64,000 nucleotides of DNA, from contig JAHFWL010000045.1 in NCBI GenBank assembly GCA_021292165.1, positions 1-64,000 on the forward strand, written 5' to 3'. Positions 28,301 to 39,697 of the stretch are shown piece after piece. The notes beneath the pieces were generated by a model. The model was not told the DNA's origin. It saw only the letters and a list, made by a program, of their open reading frames with translations, and ran no database searches. Origin of the DNA: Shinisaurus crocodilurus (lineage: Eukaryota > Chordata > Lepidosauria > Squamata > Shinisauridae). The first letter of the stretch is position 1, and each line of letters begins with the position of its first letter. A program made the translations under genes and the position numbers.

Positions 28301-29380
28301 AAAAATCAAATGAATCACTTTTTAAAAATTTGAATTGATTTTAAAAATATTTTTTAAAAGCATAAATAAAATACTAATTTTCTCTCTAACTTAACAGATA
28401 ACATACGGTAGTTACAATTAAAACTCATAAACATGCTAAACCTACACTTATAGTGTCATAAAAATGAAGTTACCTACCAATCCAACAAACATGGGCCTTA
28501 ATGTCAGTTTTTCATCTCATGAAAATGGCTCTGGCCAGCCTAACCACTCTTGCTCCTTGAAAGTTCTGGGCTTTCAGCTTCTCTGGCTTAAGTCACATGT
28601 GCAAACACACAGGCTGGATAGGATTGTTGTTCTGTGCTTATGTGGTGGTGGAGTTGGGCCAAGCAAGGCAGAGTACTTACGGTAATACAGAAAGACGATA
28701 TTACAGGATGGATAAAAATCGATGCTTCAAAAAATCCAAAATATAGGATTTTTAAAAAAAGAAATTTATTTTTTTTCAGCCCAGTAACTATCAAACCTGG
28801 CTTTGACCTGTCAGTCATAGGCTTTTAGTTTTTATTTGCTACTTTGATGTGAAGGTAAGGCTGGGCCAAGACAAAATGAAGCATAAAGGAGCAATACTGG
28901 GAAGAAAAAGAGAAGATAAAATTGTCCACTGTGCATCTTCTTGTATTCTCATACTAAGGCTGCAATCCTATACGCACTTACCTGGGAGGAAGTCCCATTG
29001 AACTCAGTGGAACTTTTTTCTGAGGAGACATGTATAGGATCGTGCTGCTAACCTCAAACTGTCATGTGTGCTGGTCATAAGACAGACCCTATAAGGGAAT
29101 ATTTCAAAGACATTCTTTCTGTAGGTAAAAAGGAAAGCATGCAAAATGTATACACTGAGACAAAGAGATGCAAAGCCTGCTTGTAAGAATGAAAGTGTAA
29201 ATAATACTCTATTTAGTTGTAAATTAACATGGCTTAGTGGTCAGATTTTCTAGGAAGTCTCAAAAACTACACAAATACACACAGAACCAGGGAATAACCC
29301 AGAATATCAAGCTCTTAATCATGTGCATTTATTACCAAACAGGCTTTCGCCTGGTAAGGATGCCTTTTATACCTACTGAC
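28300..29380. other. No gene recognised
   Basis: AT-rich. One copy of the CTGGGAGGAAGTCCCATTGAACTCAG-type palindromic repeat is at 28965-29045. Nothing else supportable. Confidence 0.45.
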
Positions 29381-29420
29381 TTTGTATTGGGGGGCGGGCG
29401 GCTAAGAGATACCAGCTCTT
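29381..29420 (-). pseudogene. Degenerate linker1 exon (cassette III)
   Basis: The acceptor TCTCTTTTTCAG and first codons (AAGAGCTG) match the intact linker1 of the FIIND gene at 39811, and the GTCAGTAG donor context is kept. The body is 40 nt instead of 36 with a C/G-rich expansion, so splicing here would leave the frame. Best read as a decayed copy. Confidence 0.6.
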
Positions 29421-30470
29421 CTGAAAAAGAGAAGGCAGGAAAGCCAGAGAGGGAACATGACCATTTTTGTTTTCATCACCCTGAGTACTTTAGCATCATC
29501 AGCAAACTTGGTCATCTCACCTTTAGCTCCAGATCGTACATGAACTGGCTGTGGGAAGATCGGTCACTTCAACACAATGAAGGTAATGGTCCAGAAGCGA
29601 GATTGGCCAGAGACAGATGGTAAGAAGCTGAAGAAAAATTCTCACCAGCATCAGAATGGTCTGTTGCAGCAAAGCTCATGAGGATTCTTGTGGCAGTTTA
29701 AATACCAACGAATATATTGTAAATAATACATGTGTGTCAAAGTATAGTACGAATGAATACAGAATCCAAACAAATGAATAAGATCCAATCACCAGGAGTG
29801 CAACTTATTCCCAACTAGCAGCCGCCAAAGTTGAATAGGTATAGTAAGATCATTAATAGAAATAAGGGTGCATGGCTGGCTATGGCAGGCTGGGAGTTGT
29901 AGAGCTTCTGTCAAAACATGCATAGGATTGCACCCTAAATAACTGAAGATGGCAATTACTTTCCACAGTGAGATAGAAAATAAAATCCAGTAGTTTCTCA
30001 TGAAAAACAGCAGTGTTAACCCATTCCTATGTGTGGAAAATACAAATCAGAATGAATCCAGACCCTTACCACCCTGGAGCACTGGTTACATATTGCAGTT
30101 TCCCGAGGGGCCGCAGGGTCCTCTGTATTGCTCCCCATTCCTTCCTCTGCAAATTAGGGGTATACCGTTAAGCTGCTGTGCCCTGATCTATAACAGTAAC
30201 TCCACCTTTGCACAGCAGTTTCAGTAGTTTATGTTCAGGAACAAAACAAAAAATTGAGGCATTTACAGGATGGAAGGAACCAAAATCATTAAAAAAAAAA
30301 ATATATGTGAAATTTGTTTATATTAGTAAAAATACTGATATAATTTTTAGTGTTGTAGATATGGCCTATGCGAATTGCTGCACAGGATACTGCAAGGCAG
30401 CCCTGGCTGGAGTGAGACGCAATACCCCAAAACTGTAATAGATTTATGGTGCACCTGAACCAGGTAAAGT
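29421..30470. other. No gene recognised
   Basis: By analogy with the FIIND gene a UPA exon would be expected near 29.5-29.7 kb, but no open frame there resembles UPA. The area is otherwise unassigned repeat-like sequence. Confidence 0.4.
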
Positions 30471-30980
30471 AAACTTTTCTGTGATTCAGTCAATGCCATC
30501 TTGTAGAGGAAATTGTCAAGGACTTTTCAGTGTATGATTTGGGGTGGCCCAATTCTTATTGTGGGGTGCGCACACCCCTAGTTCCTTATTCCTTACGACA
30601 TATTCTGGTTACTACTGGCATAATGGTGCCCATGCTTGACCGTGTCTTGCATCCAAACAAAACTTTGGGGCAGATAGGATTCAGTGCCACCTGACAGGCT
30701 GCACCCTCCGGTAGGTGTTTCGTGTCTCGGGTGGCCCAAAGCTTATCATGCGGTACATACCCACCAGTTTCTTATTTATTACTATCATCTGGAGTCACTC
30801 ACCACACATTAATAAGCGGTGTGCAAAAGCAGCCATTTTGGATGGAGAGAATTATTGTGGAACGTGAATGGGACTGTTCCTGAGTCATGGAGATATGTGA
30901 TATTGGGTGGTCCAAAGCATATTTTGAGAGGGCCTTACAAACTTTCATTCCCCATTAAGTTTACTGATTTGAGCTTGGTT
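30470..30980. repeat. Three diverged ~180-bp tandem units
   Basis: A phrase of the form GGGTGGCCCAAAGCTTAT, followed by a T-rich TTCTTATT/TTCCTTATT block, occurs at about 30541, 30729 and 30905, each preceded by a similar lead-in. The copies have diverged considerably. They lie between CARD pseudoexon II and linker1 III. Confidence 0.5.
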
Positions 30981-31189
30981 TCAAATTTTAGTGCAAAGAA
31001 ATGCAACAGAACTAATACCCAACTTCAGCATCTGCATCCACCATGGAGAATGGGAGGAGAGGTAAAGGTAGTGGAGGGTGGTGACTCCTGTGTCAGTGGG
31101 ACTCCTTATCCATTGCAGCTTTTTGTTGTAGCTTTATAGGAGCTATCCATGGTGCTCCATGGTGGTGAACCTATTTTGGAGATGGATAT

Positions 31190-31428
31190 ATTTTTTTTGA
31201 TTCCCATGAACTGCTTTCAAGAGCAGTTCCAACTTGGCACCATCACGTAGAGCTCCCTCATCCCCCACCCTGCTCATGTTCTCGAGATTTTGGGTTTTGT
31301 TTTCTCATCCAGGGTGGTACTATGTTCCAGGAACTCTTTCACATTCCAGCTGGTGGATCAGTTGTTCCAATGCCACCTGATGAAATCCAGGACTGATGAG
31401 GCAGAAGGACCGATCCCTGTCAGGGAAA
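31190..31428 (-). pseudogene. Dead CARD exon (cassette II)
   Basis: After a TTTTTTCCCTGACAG acceptor the minus strand aligns with the other CARD exons (GGATTTCATCAGGTGGCA, GAACAACTGATCCACCAGCTGG, then GAGGGAGCTCTACGTGATGG). It has in-frame stops, small indels and loss of the conserved C-terminal CKD block. Clearly a pseudo-exon and the oldest cassette of the array. Confidence 0.75.
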
Positions 31429-31549
31429 AAAGATCACTGCAAGGTAATGAGATGCAGGGGGAAGGAGACCTGCTAAGAAACCGCTCCCTAGCTTGCTTTG
31501 AAGCTTTTGGTGTGGCAGACATCTCAGGTGAACAGCTGAGAATATTAGG

Positions 31550-31620
31550 AGGAGCTTGGTTGTTTATCCAGAACTGGCATGATGGGTGGCATCTTGGTCT
31601 GTGTGCTGCAATTAGGAGTG
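31550..31620 (-). pseudogene. Linker2 remnant (cassette II)
   Basis: GATGGGTGGCATCTTGGTCT and the downstream AGCTGAGAATATTAGGAGGAG align with linker2 and its following intron in cassettes I and III. The donor GTGAG is gone. Its position, upstream of the dead CARD on the minus strand, keeps the cassette order. Confidence 0.55.
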
Positions 31621-31922
31621 GGAATGGAAAGGGGGCGAGGGTGCACTTCTGTGAAACAAGGAGTTGGCATCCGGAAAGGAGATGGAGGGGAAGAAGAACC
31701 TTGTCAAGAGTTTTTCAGAATGTCCCACAGTGTAACATGAGCCTGTGTAAAACCCATGAACTGCTTGGCCAAGCCCAGTAGGGGTGGACACATCATTCAG
31801 GAGAAAGCAAGGAGGAAAACTGTCTGCTTGTTGTGCAGGGGAACGGAATAATAATTATGGGCGCTTATCACCTTGTATAAAGTAAATTGAATTGATATAT
31901 GTGTATGGATGATGTGCAAGGG

Positions 31923-32058
31923 GATCATAGAACAGTAGAGTTGGAAGGTGCCTCTAAGGCCATCAAGTCCAACCCCCTGCTCAATGCAGGAGAACAGATG
32001 TGGGCAGCCCAGGCAGTCACCCATCCAAGCACTGACCCGGCTCATACCTGCTTAGCTT
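31923..32058 (-). mobile_element. CR1 LINE 3' end
   Basis: Reverse complement of the CR1 tail: AGAGTTGGAAGGTGCCTCTA, then TCCAACCCCCTGCTCAATGC. 5'-truncated. Confidence 0.8.
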
Positions 32059-32059
32059 C

Positions 32060-33220
32060 AGCATGCGGCCTGCATTACGGGCTCTCGATACCATGTGCAG
32101 GAAATCTATGGTTGTGTCTTTGGTATTTGTTATATTTGCGTTGTTATTGCAGGCTTGGGACCTGCATGCTGCAATTTATAAAGTTTGCCATTTGCTGTTG
32201 CTTTATCCAGCACCTTGGTGAACCAAAAGAACATTGGAGCGGCTGACTACAAAGTATTTGTAAGCAGGACTTACATATTTCTCTTTGGACTAAGAGGGAC
32301 TATTATTTGTATTGTTCTTATGTTAACAGACTATTTATGTATTTAGCCCCTTATGGCCAATTCAGTATTGCTTTATACATAATTGTGGTTCTAACTAAAA
32401 AAAGTTTAAGTTTATTAAAAGTGTTTGTGCAAGTTTATTCCAGTTCAACCCCATAGGACCCACAGAGGCAGAGGTAACATATGCAGAATCCCTACAAAGA
32501 ACAGGCAAACAGAGACAGGGAAAGAGAAGAAAGAATGTACAGAGCAAAGCTCTGACTCAGTTAGCCATGACCCAAAGTCTAATATGCCTAATTGTGTCGT
32601 TATTTTCAAGGTGCTTGTAGCTCATTAAGAAGCCTTCTTTCCCTGATTTTAAAGCCCAGGGATTGAAAAATGAATGCATTACGTTTGATGCATGGTCACC
32701 ACTAACCCACATTTCTCTCCATTAACATTGAGCAAAACAAGATATGTGACAGACATCATCCCCACCCCACCCCACACTGGGGGGTGGGGGTGGAGAGAGG
32801 AAGGCTCAAATCTATGGGGTTCTCCAAATCTACTGATCAAAATATTCAATTTAGACAATCATAGTAAGACATAGTATCAAACCAAACCAAAGTGTATTTA
32901 AAAAAGTACAGACCTACGTAACAAGATATGCAAAAATATTCTCCTAAAATGGACATGTACATACAAACTATACAAAATACTGTATACAAATTAATATAGA
33001 GAGACAGAGTGCTGACTGTTATTTCTGTTTTGGAATCTTCCTCAGTAAGAAAAGGCTGTCCAAAGAAAAGCAGCCAGTACAAATTGGCATATACGACAGG
33101 AAGTAGTACAAAATGTATGTCCTGGTAAATATTCTAGAGGCCACTTACATTCACAAACTGTGTTGTCCAACAATGACTGTACAAATTGTCTGGATTGTTT
33201 ATGTTTTACATGGGATTTCT
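32060..33220. other. No gene recognised
   Basis: AT-rich sequence without supportable exons on either strand, and only weak repeat signals. Confidence 0.4.
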
Positions 33221-33224
33221 TTAT

Positions 33225-33462
33225 GAGAGCCAATGTGGCGTAGTGGTGAGAGTGTTGGACTGGGACTCGGGAGATCCGGGTTCTAGGCCCTGCTCGGCCA
33301 TGAAACTCACTGGGTGACTTTGGGCCAGTCACTGACTCTCAGCCTAACCTACCTCACGGGGTTGTTGTGAATATAAAATGGAGTGGAGGAGGAGGATTAT
33401 GTAAGCTGCCTTGGGTTCCTTGCAGGAAAAAAGGCGGGGTATAAATATAATAAATAAATAAA
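33225..33462 (+). mobile_element. tRNA-derived SINE (squamate type)
   Basis: Full-length copy: GTGTTGGACTGGGACTCGG, GGGTTCTAGGCCCTG, CTAACCTACCTCACGGGGTT and the tail GGCGGGGTATAAATATAATA. Same family as at 22.9, 44.0 and 61.8 kb. Confidence 0.92.
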
Positions 33463-33872
33463 CCTGGCAATTATATTCAAAAGTTTAATTCTTTGTTTCA
33501 TAATTTTTTCTGGGTTTCCTCTCCACCATGAATATCCTTGAAAAAGATGCAACTTTCTATTAAGGAAGGTGGTTCTGGCTTTCCGGATTGTGCGTTATAT
33601 CATTGGGCCTGTTTGCTGACTTTTACCAAATTTTGGTCTTTTCCTCTTAGATTTTCCACCTTGGTCAGTTTTGGAATCTTCTTGTCTGGATCCTTTGTTC
33701 AAATGGATGGCATTAAAACGGATAGGATTCCTCCCATAGTTGTTTGCTAGAAATGTGGTGGATAATATTGTGTCAATTACATTTTGATCTATTGTTGCAT
33801 GCTAAATTGACCTAATGGCAAAATCCAGACTTAAAAATTGGCAAGAAAATGTTTTTTTTGGCAGACTTGGAC

Positions 33873-34494
33873 TGTGAAGGATTGAGGCCTACACAGGCCT
33901 GAGTCAGTTGAAGCCTGTAGGCCCAAACATCTCCTGATGGCATTTGAGAGTTTCATTTTCCCTTAGGGAGTTAAGTTTCATTTCTCCAGTTTGAGGTCAC
34001 ATGATTGTAACTTTCTAGTGTATACAGTATAAGGAGCAGCAGAGTGGGCAGCGGGACAGAAGCTGCAGAGTGAAACAGACAGAGAAGCAGGGTCTGGATT
34101 TCACTGAAGAATGCAGAACAGCCAGGGATAGGCTGGAGAAGGAATCTCTTAACTGAGGCTTACAGGTGACAGTGTAGCTAGGTTAGAGAACCTTGTGTTA
34201 TTTTTCCTTTTATTTCCCTTATACTTGCTTTTTGTAATCTTACAGCTCTATTTGTGTAACTACCCTAAGTTAATGTGATTCTACTTTACCAATAATTACT
34301 AAAGTAAACAGTTATTGTTAACAGCAAGTTGTTGGAGTGTCTTTTGCACCACGCCTAAGGCCTAATCCCATGTTACTGGGAAGAGGAGGTAAAAAGGCAG
34401 AGAATTGGCATCCTGAGACAGGAGGGGCTCTTAAAAGAGGCAGATATCTTCAAGGAGCTGATCAAGGTGTCCTGGTACAGGTGGAACCTTGACA
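33873..34494 (+). mobile_element. Solo LTR with 5-bp target duplication
   Basis: Begins TGTGAAGGATTGAGG and ends GGTGGAACCTTGACA, flanked by TGGAC at 33868-33872 and 34495-34499. About 620 bp. The same LTR occurs inverted at 35226-35904. No internal retroelement sequence is attached. Confidence 0.75.
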
Positions 34495-34959
34495 TGGACA
34501 AACAAGTTAATTTTTACTTTAGATCAATTTGTGGGGAATATTGATGAATTTCTGTCATTTCTTGATTTGTGTTCCAAATATGATTTGTCTGCTATGGCTG
34601 AATGGCTACACTTGCAATTGCAACAGTGGTTAGAATCTAGGTTTGGCCCTGCCGCCTTTACAGCTTCACACACAGTCTCCTCCGCTATTGGAACCACTTT
34701 TTGGATGATCAGTTTTATTGACCCTCGATCCGTGTTTACAGATATTTATTATCAGTGAATAAATACAGTACACGGGGTCTAATGCAGGAATGGAATAGGG
34801 AATTGGAATGTCCTATTCAGCCTAAGCAATGGATTGGTGCTTTAGCATATATATCTGAAGTTTCAATGGTTACGTCTTATTCAACAGAAACTTTTTTTGC
34901 ATTTATTGGATGCCACAATGTTTGAGTCAGCCAACTGCTGGAGGTGTAATACTGCTCAT

Positions 34960-35106
34960 CGGGGCTTTTTTTCTGGTGGAACTCACCGGAACTGAGTTCC
35001 AGCACCTTTTCGTCTATTAATTGCATTACAATTTAATCGCCATCTACTCCCGAGGAAATGTAATCCAAGAGTTCCGGTACCTTTTTCACCAAAAAAAAAA
35101 GCACTG
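34960..35106 (+). mobile_element. 146-bp-type hAT MITE, third copy
   Basis: Same element as at 12.2 and 13.7 kb, with 5' end mutated to CGGGGC. The flanking duplication is no longer clear. Confidence 0.85.
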
Positions 35107-35225
35107 CGCCATGCTTCTTTTACTCATATGTTTTGGCAGTGTCCAGTAGTTGCCTCTTTTTGGGAGGAAGTTATAATATGGATAAGCTTTGTATTGGAAT
35201 ACTCTGTAATAATTTCTGATGTGCA

Positions 35226-35904
35226 TGTGGTCAAGGTTCCACCTGTACCGGGACACCTTGATCAGCTCCTTAAAGATACTTTGCCTCTTTAAGAGCCCCT
35301 CCTGTATCAGGATGCCAATTCTCTGCCTTTGACCTTCTCTTCCCAGTAATGTTTACTTTAGTAAATTTTGGTATAGTAGATTCACAATAACTTAAGGTAA
35401 TTACACAAATAGAGCTGTATACTTTTTTTAAAAAGCAGGTATAATAGAAATAACACAGTTCTCTCTAACCTAGCTTCACCTGTAACCTTAAATAGTGATT
35501 CCTTCCCACCCCTGGCTGTTCTGCATCCCTCAGTGACATTTAGTCTCTGCTTCTCTGTCTGTCTCAGCTTCTTGGTGCCTGCAGTTTCTCTGTGTTGGTG
35601 CCTGCAGCTCCACTCCTCCACGCAGCTTCTCTCTCTCACCCCCTTGCAGCGCAACCACACCTCTTTATATATTCTCCTACCAGGACTAGAAGGCTACAAA
35701 CCTGTGACCTCAAACTGGGGAAACGAAACTTAACTCTGTTAAGGGGAAAAGGTGACTTTAACTCCATTTGGGGGGGGGGGAAGGTGACTTTAACTCCATT
35801 TGGGGGGGGAAATGAAACTCACAAATGCCCCCCTCCCATCAGGAGATGTTTGGGCCTGCAGGCTTCAGCCTAACTCAAGCCTGGGCAGGCCTCAATCCTT
35901 CACA
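35226..35904 (-). mobile_element. Solo LTR, inverted relative to 33.9 kb
   Basis: Plus strand starts TGTGGTCAAGGTTCCACC and ends CCTCAATCCTTCACA, the reverse complement of the first LTR, with internal differences including G-rich expansions near 35770 and 35800. It lies within the same L1. A target duplication is not clean. Confidence 0.65.
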
Positions 35905-36585
35905 TGTTCTTTTAAATTATCTGTTTCTTGGAAGTTAAAGCATGGTCAATCCAAATGGATTTTCCATGCCCTTTTGATAGCTGAAAGACTGATACTACAA
36001 CACTGGAAAGATAAAAGCTCACCTATAATGCAATGGATCGAAGACTTAATGACACTTTCAATATTTGAGCGGATGACATACAGATGCCACTCTCGATGTA
36101 CATAGATATGGAGATCTGGTCTGCCTTTGTTAAGGCTTATGTATAATTGATACATTTACATTTACGCAAGTAACAGCACAATCCAATGAGGCTGCTCATA
36201 ACCCTCCAAACTTGGGAGCATTGCAGGCATCCTATGGAGGGCAGAAGGAGCACAGAGGCAAAGGTTGCCTCTGTGCTCCTTCCGCCCAGCAAAACACTTA
36301 CCGTAGATGGCCAATTTCAGCCGGATACTTAAGTGTTTTCCCCTGGAGTGCAAGGAGAGGAGGCTGAGACACTGCCAGTATACTGTGTATGCTGGTGGAG
36401 CCTATCTCCTCCCCTCCCACAAAACTCCGTTTCCAGGGTCGCTCTTGCAACCTTGGAGTGGCAGCCGGCGCAGTTCTTACCGTGCCAGCAACAAGGGCAG
36501 AGGACGTTCCGAGTTCGGAGTCCCAGCTCCAACCTTGGAGCATGTTTCCGGGGTCAGAGCTGGGACTCCAAATTATCCTATGGCC

Positions 36586-36722
36586 GTCTAGACCAGTGTT
36601 CTCCAACCTTGGGCCCCCAGATGTTTTTGGCTTACAACTCCCAGCATGCCCCAGCCAGCATAGCTGGGAGTTGTAAGCCAAAAACATCTGGGGGCCCAAG
36701 GTTGGAGAACACTGGTCTAGAC
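36586..36722. repeat. Perfect 60-bp-arm palindrome
   Basis: Arms beginning GTCTAGACCAGTGTTCTCC match exactly over 60 bases with a 17-base centre. Hairpin MITE of the ACAACTCCCAGCAT family. Perfect arms suggest a recent insertion or continuing arm correction. Confidence 0.92.
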
Positions 36723-37212
36723 ACTGTCTACCGACCACAGGATTGCATCCTAAATGGACATATAGTTTTGTTTTTGTGAAATTCACAATAAAAAAGTGGG
36801 GGGAAATAGGGTTGGTTCCTCTTAAGGTTGTATGTGCATGTGCCTCCCCCCCGTGTGTGTGTATATGTGCACACCCTCCCCACCTCAGTGTGTTTGTCTC
36901 TCCCCCCTCTGGGTGTGTTAGTATGTGCTCTACCCCACCCCAACTCTCGTGTGTGTGTGTGTGTGTGTGTGTGTACGCATGGATGTGCAGCCCCCAGACC
37001 CACTGGCAACCTGTTTTAACCCTCAGGCCCAAGATGGTTGTGCACCGCAGCCTTATAAATTTTCAGGATTGCCCATCTCGGAGTGTGAGCAAGACACTCA
37101 TCCATCTCATTCTCCCAAGCTCAGTGTTTTATGTTTTTAGAAAGAGAGGTCCCTGGGCTGAAGCCTGCCTGAAAGTCATGCCAACTGCCCTGGAAACTCG
37201 ACACCTTAATTA
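36723..37212. other. No gene; (GT)n microsatellite
   Basis: 36949-36975 is (GT)n. Frames on both strands here are low-complexity. No exon supported. Confidence 0.5.
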
Positions 37213-37462
37213 CAGTAATACCTTGGATTGCAAGTAACTTGGTTTGAGAGCGTTTTGCAAGACAAGCAAATTTTAAAATATTTATTTAATTTTTTTGACT
37301 TGATATACAAGCGATGTCTTGCAATACAAGTACTGTAGTACGGCTTAAATTAAAAATCTCTGTACAAATTTTTTTTGGGGGGATTTCGTTTTGATATAAG
37401 AGTGTTTTGGATTACAAGCACATTTCCGGAACGAATTATGCTCTCAATCCAAGGCATGCCTG
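37213..37462. mobile_element. Tc1/mariner-like MITE
   Basis: Ends CAGTAATACCTTGGATTGCA and (inverted) CAGGCATGCCTTGGATTGAG, flanked by TA. Internally shows diffuse self-complementarity (ATTACAAGCA / TTGCAAGTA). Non-coding. Confidence 0.75.
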
Positions 37463-37823
37463 TATAAGTGTATGTGTGGGGAGGATAGATGGCGATTGCT
37501 CGTAATTAGGGGTACTGCCCTATGAACATAGACAGAGGATTTTTTCTTTATTATCCTTCATATATTCTATAATCCAACCCTCTTGTTATGTAACAGTGGC
37601 TAAGGCATGGCATGAACCTCCCACTTAGGACCATGGTGGCGGCAGCAGTGGTCAAAGAGGGAAAGAGAGGCAGCGCAGGCTGAGCAGTGGCAGATGCTGG
37701 TTTGAGTGGATTCCTGGGCCCTTTGCCTTGAGTCAAATGTGTGTGAGCACAAAGGGAAGAACCAAAGTCACACAGCATGTGCAGAGTTGGGTTGTCTGTG
37801 GTATCTCTGTCTTCTTTGTGGCC

Positions 37824-38104
37824 TCATCTCCCTTCAAGGTCATCAATAAGGAACTTCTGCTTGGCCTTCAGTGCCTTGTAAAGCTGATCCTTGCAAGCGT
37901 TGTTCCAACTTGGCAGCAGCTTGTAGAGCTCCCTCATTTTTTCGGGATTAGTTCCCCTTGAGGAGATCTTCTGGTACTGCTCCTCATCCAGGACGGAGCC
38001 ATGCAGCATATCCAGGACCCCTTCTACATTAGTGGTCCTCTGGACCAGCTGTTCCCGGTGAAGGTCAATGAAATGCAGCCTTGGCAGGACAGATGGGTGT
38101 GTCT
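37824..38104 (-). CDS. CARD exon (cassette I, FIIND gene)
   Basis: 281 nt from TTTTTGTCTGACAG (phase 1) to the stop. Encodes LHFIDLHREQLVQR, VLDMLHGSVLDEEQYQ, MRELYKLLPSW, CKDQLYKALKAKQKFL and ends DDLEGR. Same length as the PYCARD CARD exon and highly similar to it, closer than expected for a sensor CARD and an adaptor CARD that diverged anciently. That suggests exon duplication or gene conversion within the locus. Confidence 0.87.
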
Positions 38105-39636
38105 CTGTCAGACAAAAAGAAAAAGAATTGATTTGTTGTTGTTTTTAAAAAACTGGTTGTTGAGAACTCTGGGGAGAGGTGAACTAACTTGGGGACAGAC
38201 ACTTAGCTTGTCTCCAGCCATTCCTGCTTGACATACTTTTGTAGAATGTACGTAAGAGCTGAGAATATGAGGAGGGACTCACCACTTCTTCCTGGGGTAG
38301 CACTGGTGGATGGTGCATGGCTGCTTGCACCTGCAAACGAAAGAGAATGTATATTATGAAGTAAGCAGACAGTGTCACAAAAGGGAAAAGACAGCATGAC
38401 CCGATACCCACAAATATTGTCAGCTGTTCTCCAGAATGCTCTGTGGTAAACCATGAACATGCATAATCCCAGCTGTGTGACTGCACAGAGGTCACAAATA
38501 ACAGGCAAAGTGTGACAGGGAATGAAAGCCAGCAATGCACAGAGGGCCCAGAGCAGCGTCTGAGTTCCTTTCATTTTGTTTTGAATTCACAGGGTTGCCA
38601 TCTTGCCAATCTCTACACCAGCAGGGCTGGGGAAGGCTGATGAGCCAAACACTGCGAAATCGAGTTTAAACCCCTTGAGTGCTCTCGTCTGCGGTGAGGC
38701 CAAGCCCACTCATGCCACTTGTTCACTTTCAATGCACAGGAACTTTAAATGTACTGGTGGCTGGTGGTTATTCTGGAGCTTTTGCCCCACCACATCTTGT
38801 GTGACGAAAATACTCCCCTGAAACAACAGAGCTGTACTGGCCCAGTGGTGTCCAAGATCAGGCCATGAGATATACCTGGCTTCAAATCCTAGCTCTGCCA
38901 CTGGGAAAATTTAGGAATGTCACTTTCTCTTAGCTCTTCCCTATAAAATAAGAATCATATCTACTTACTTCACAGAGTTGTGATCATTACTAAAAGAAGG
39001 TAATCCAATATATATTTAAAGGAACTGTTATCTCCCTTCCTCCATGACTAGGGATATGAATAGCGAAAGTTTTGTAAAAATAAATAAATAAGGAAATAGG
39101 ATATTCTCCAGCCTTAGGAATATGAAGTGCGGTAAGAAAATAAGAATGATGCTATGGCCCAGTGGACCACACTGCATATTCAGGGAGCCCCTATGAATTT
39201 ACAGTGTGCTCCCAAAGATGAACCCATCATGCGAACGAAAAGATTATAACAACCCACAGCTCACATAACCGTTGCTTCATTCATTTTTATCTGACTACCT
39301 CTGATCATGTCATTATATTTGGCTTAATCTTTCTCATCTCACCTCCTCCTCTAACACTTTATATATGTCCATTACTCAGAGCAAAGTTAGATTCTGCAGG
39401 TGGCTGGGAGTGGCTGAACCTCAGCTGTCACTTGCATATTATGATATTCAAGAATGAAGATATAGAAAGTACTCCTTGGTAGGGAACCACTGAGCAACCT
39501 CATCCCTGGGACAGACTGACTCTCCTCCTTGCCTTGAGGAAAAATATTTGTAACAAAAGTTTCCACACATAGCTAATCTTTGAGATTCCATGATTCTCAA
39601 AACTAGATGTACATACTACATACAGTACTCATATTC

Positions 39637-39697
<61 letters not shown>

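Larger units (their letters stand above)
33480..36150 (+). mobile_element. L1-type LINE ORF2 3' portion, broken by three insertions
   Basis: Coding remnants typical of the L1 ORF2 C-terminus occur in order: QLSIKEGGSGFPDCALYHWA (33.54 kb), FTHMFWQCPVVASFWEEV (about 35.1 kb) and RLILQHWKDKSSPIMQWI (about 36.0 kb). A solo LTR at 33873-34494, a hAT MITE at 34960-35106 and a second LTR at 35226-35904 interrupt it. Several stops; inactive. Confidence 0.7.

Noticed and set aside
29535..29700. UPA exon expected upstream of the degenerate linker1
   Set aside because: No open frame there resembles UPA on the minus strand.
36298..37032. 244-codon minus-strand frame
   Set aside because: Crosses a perfect palindrome and a (GT)n microsatellite; no conserved domain.
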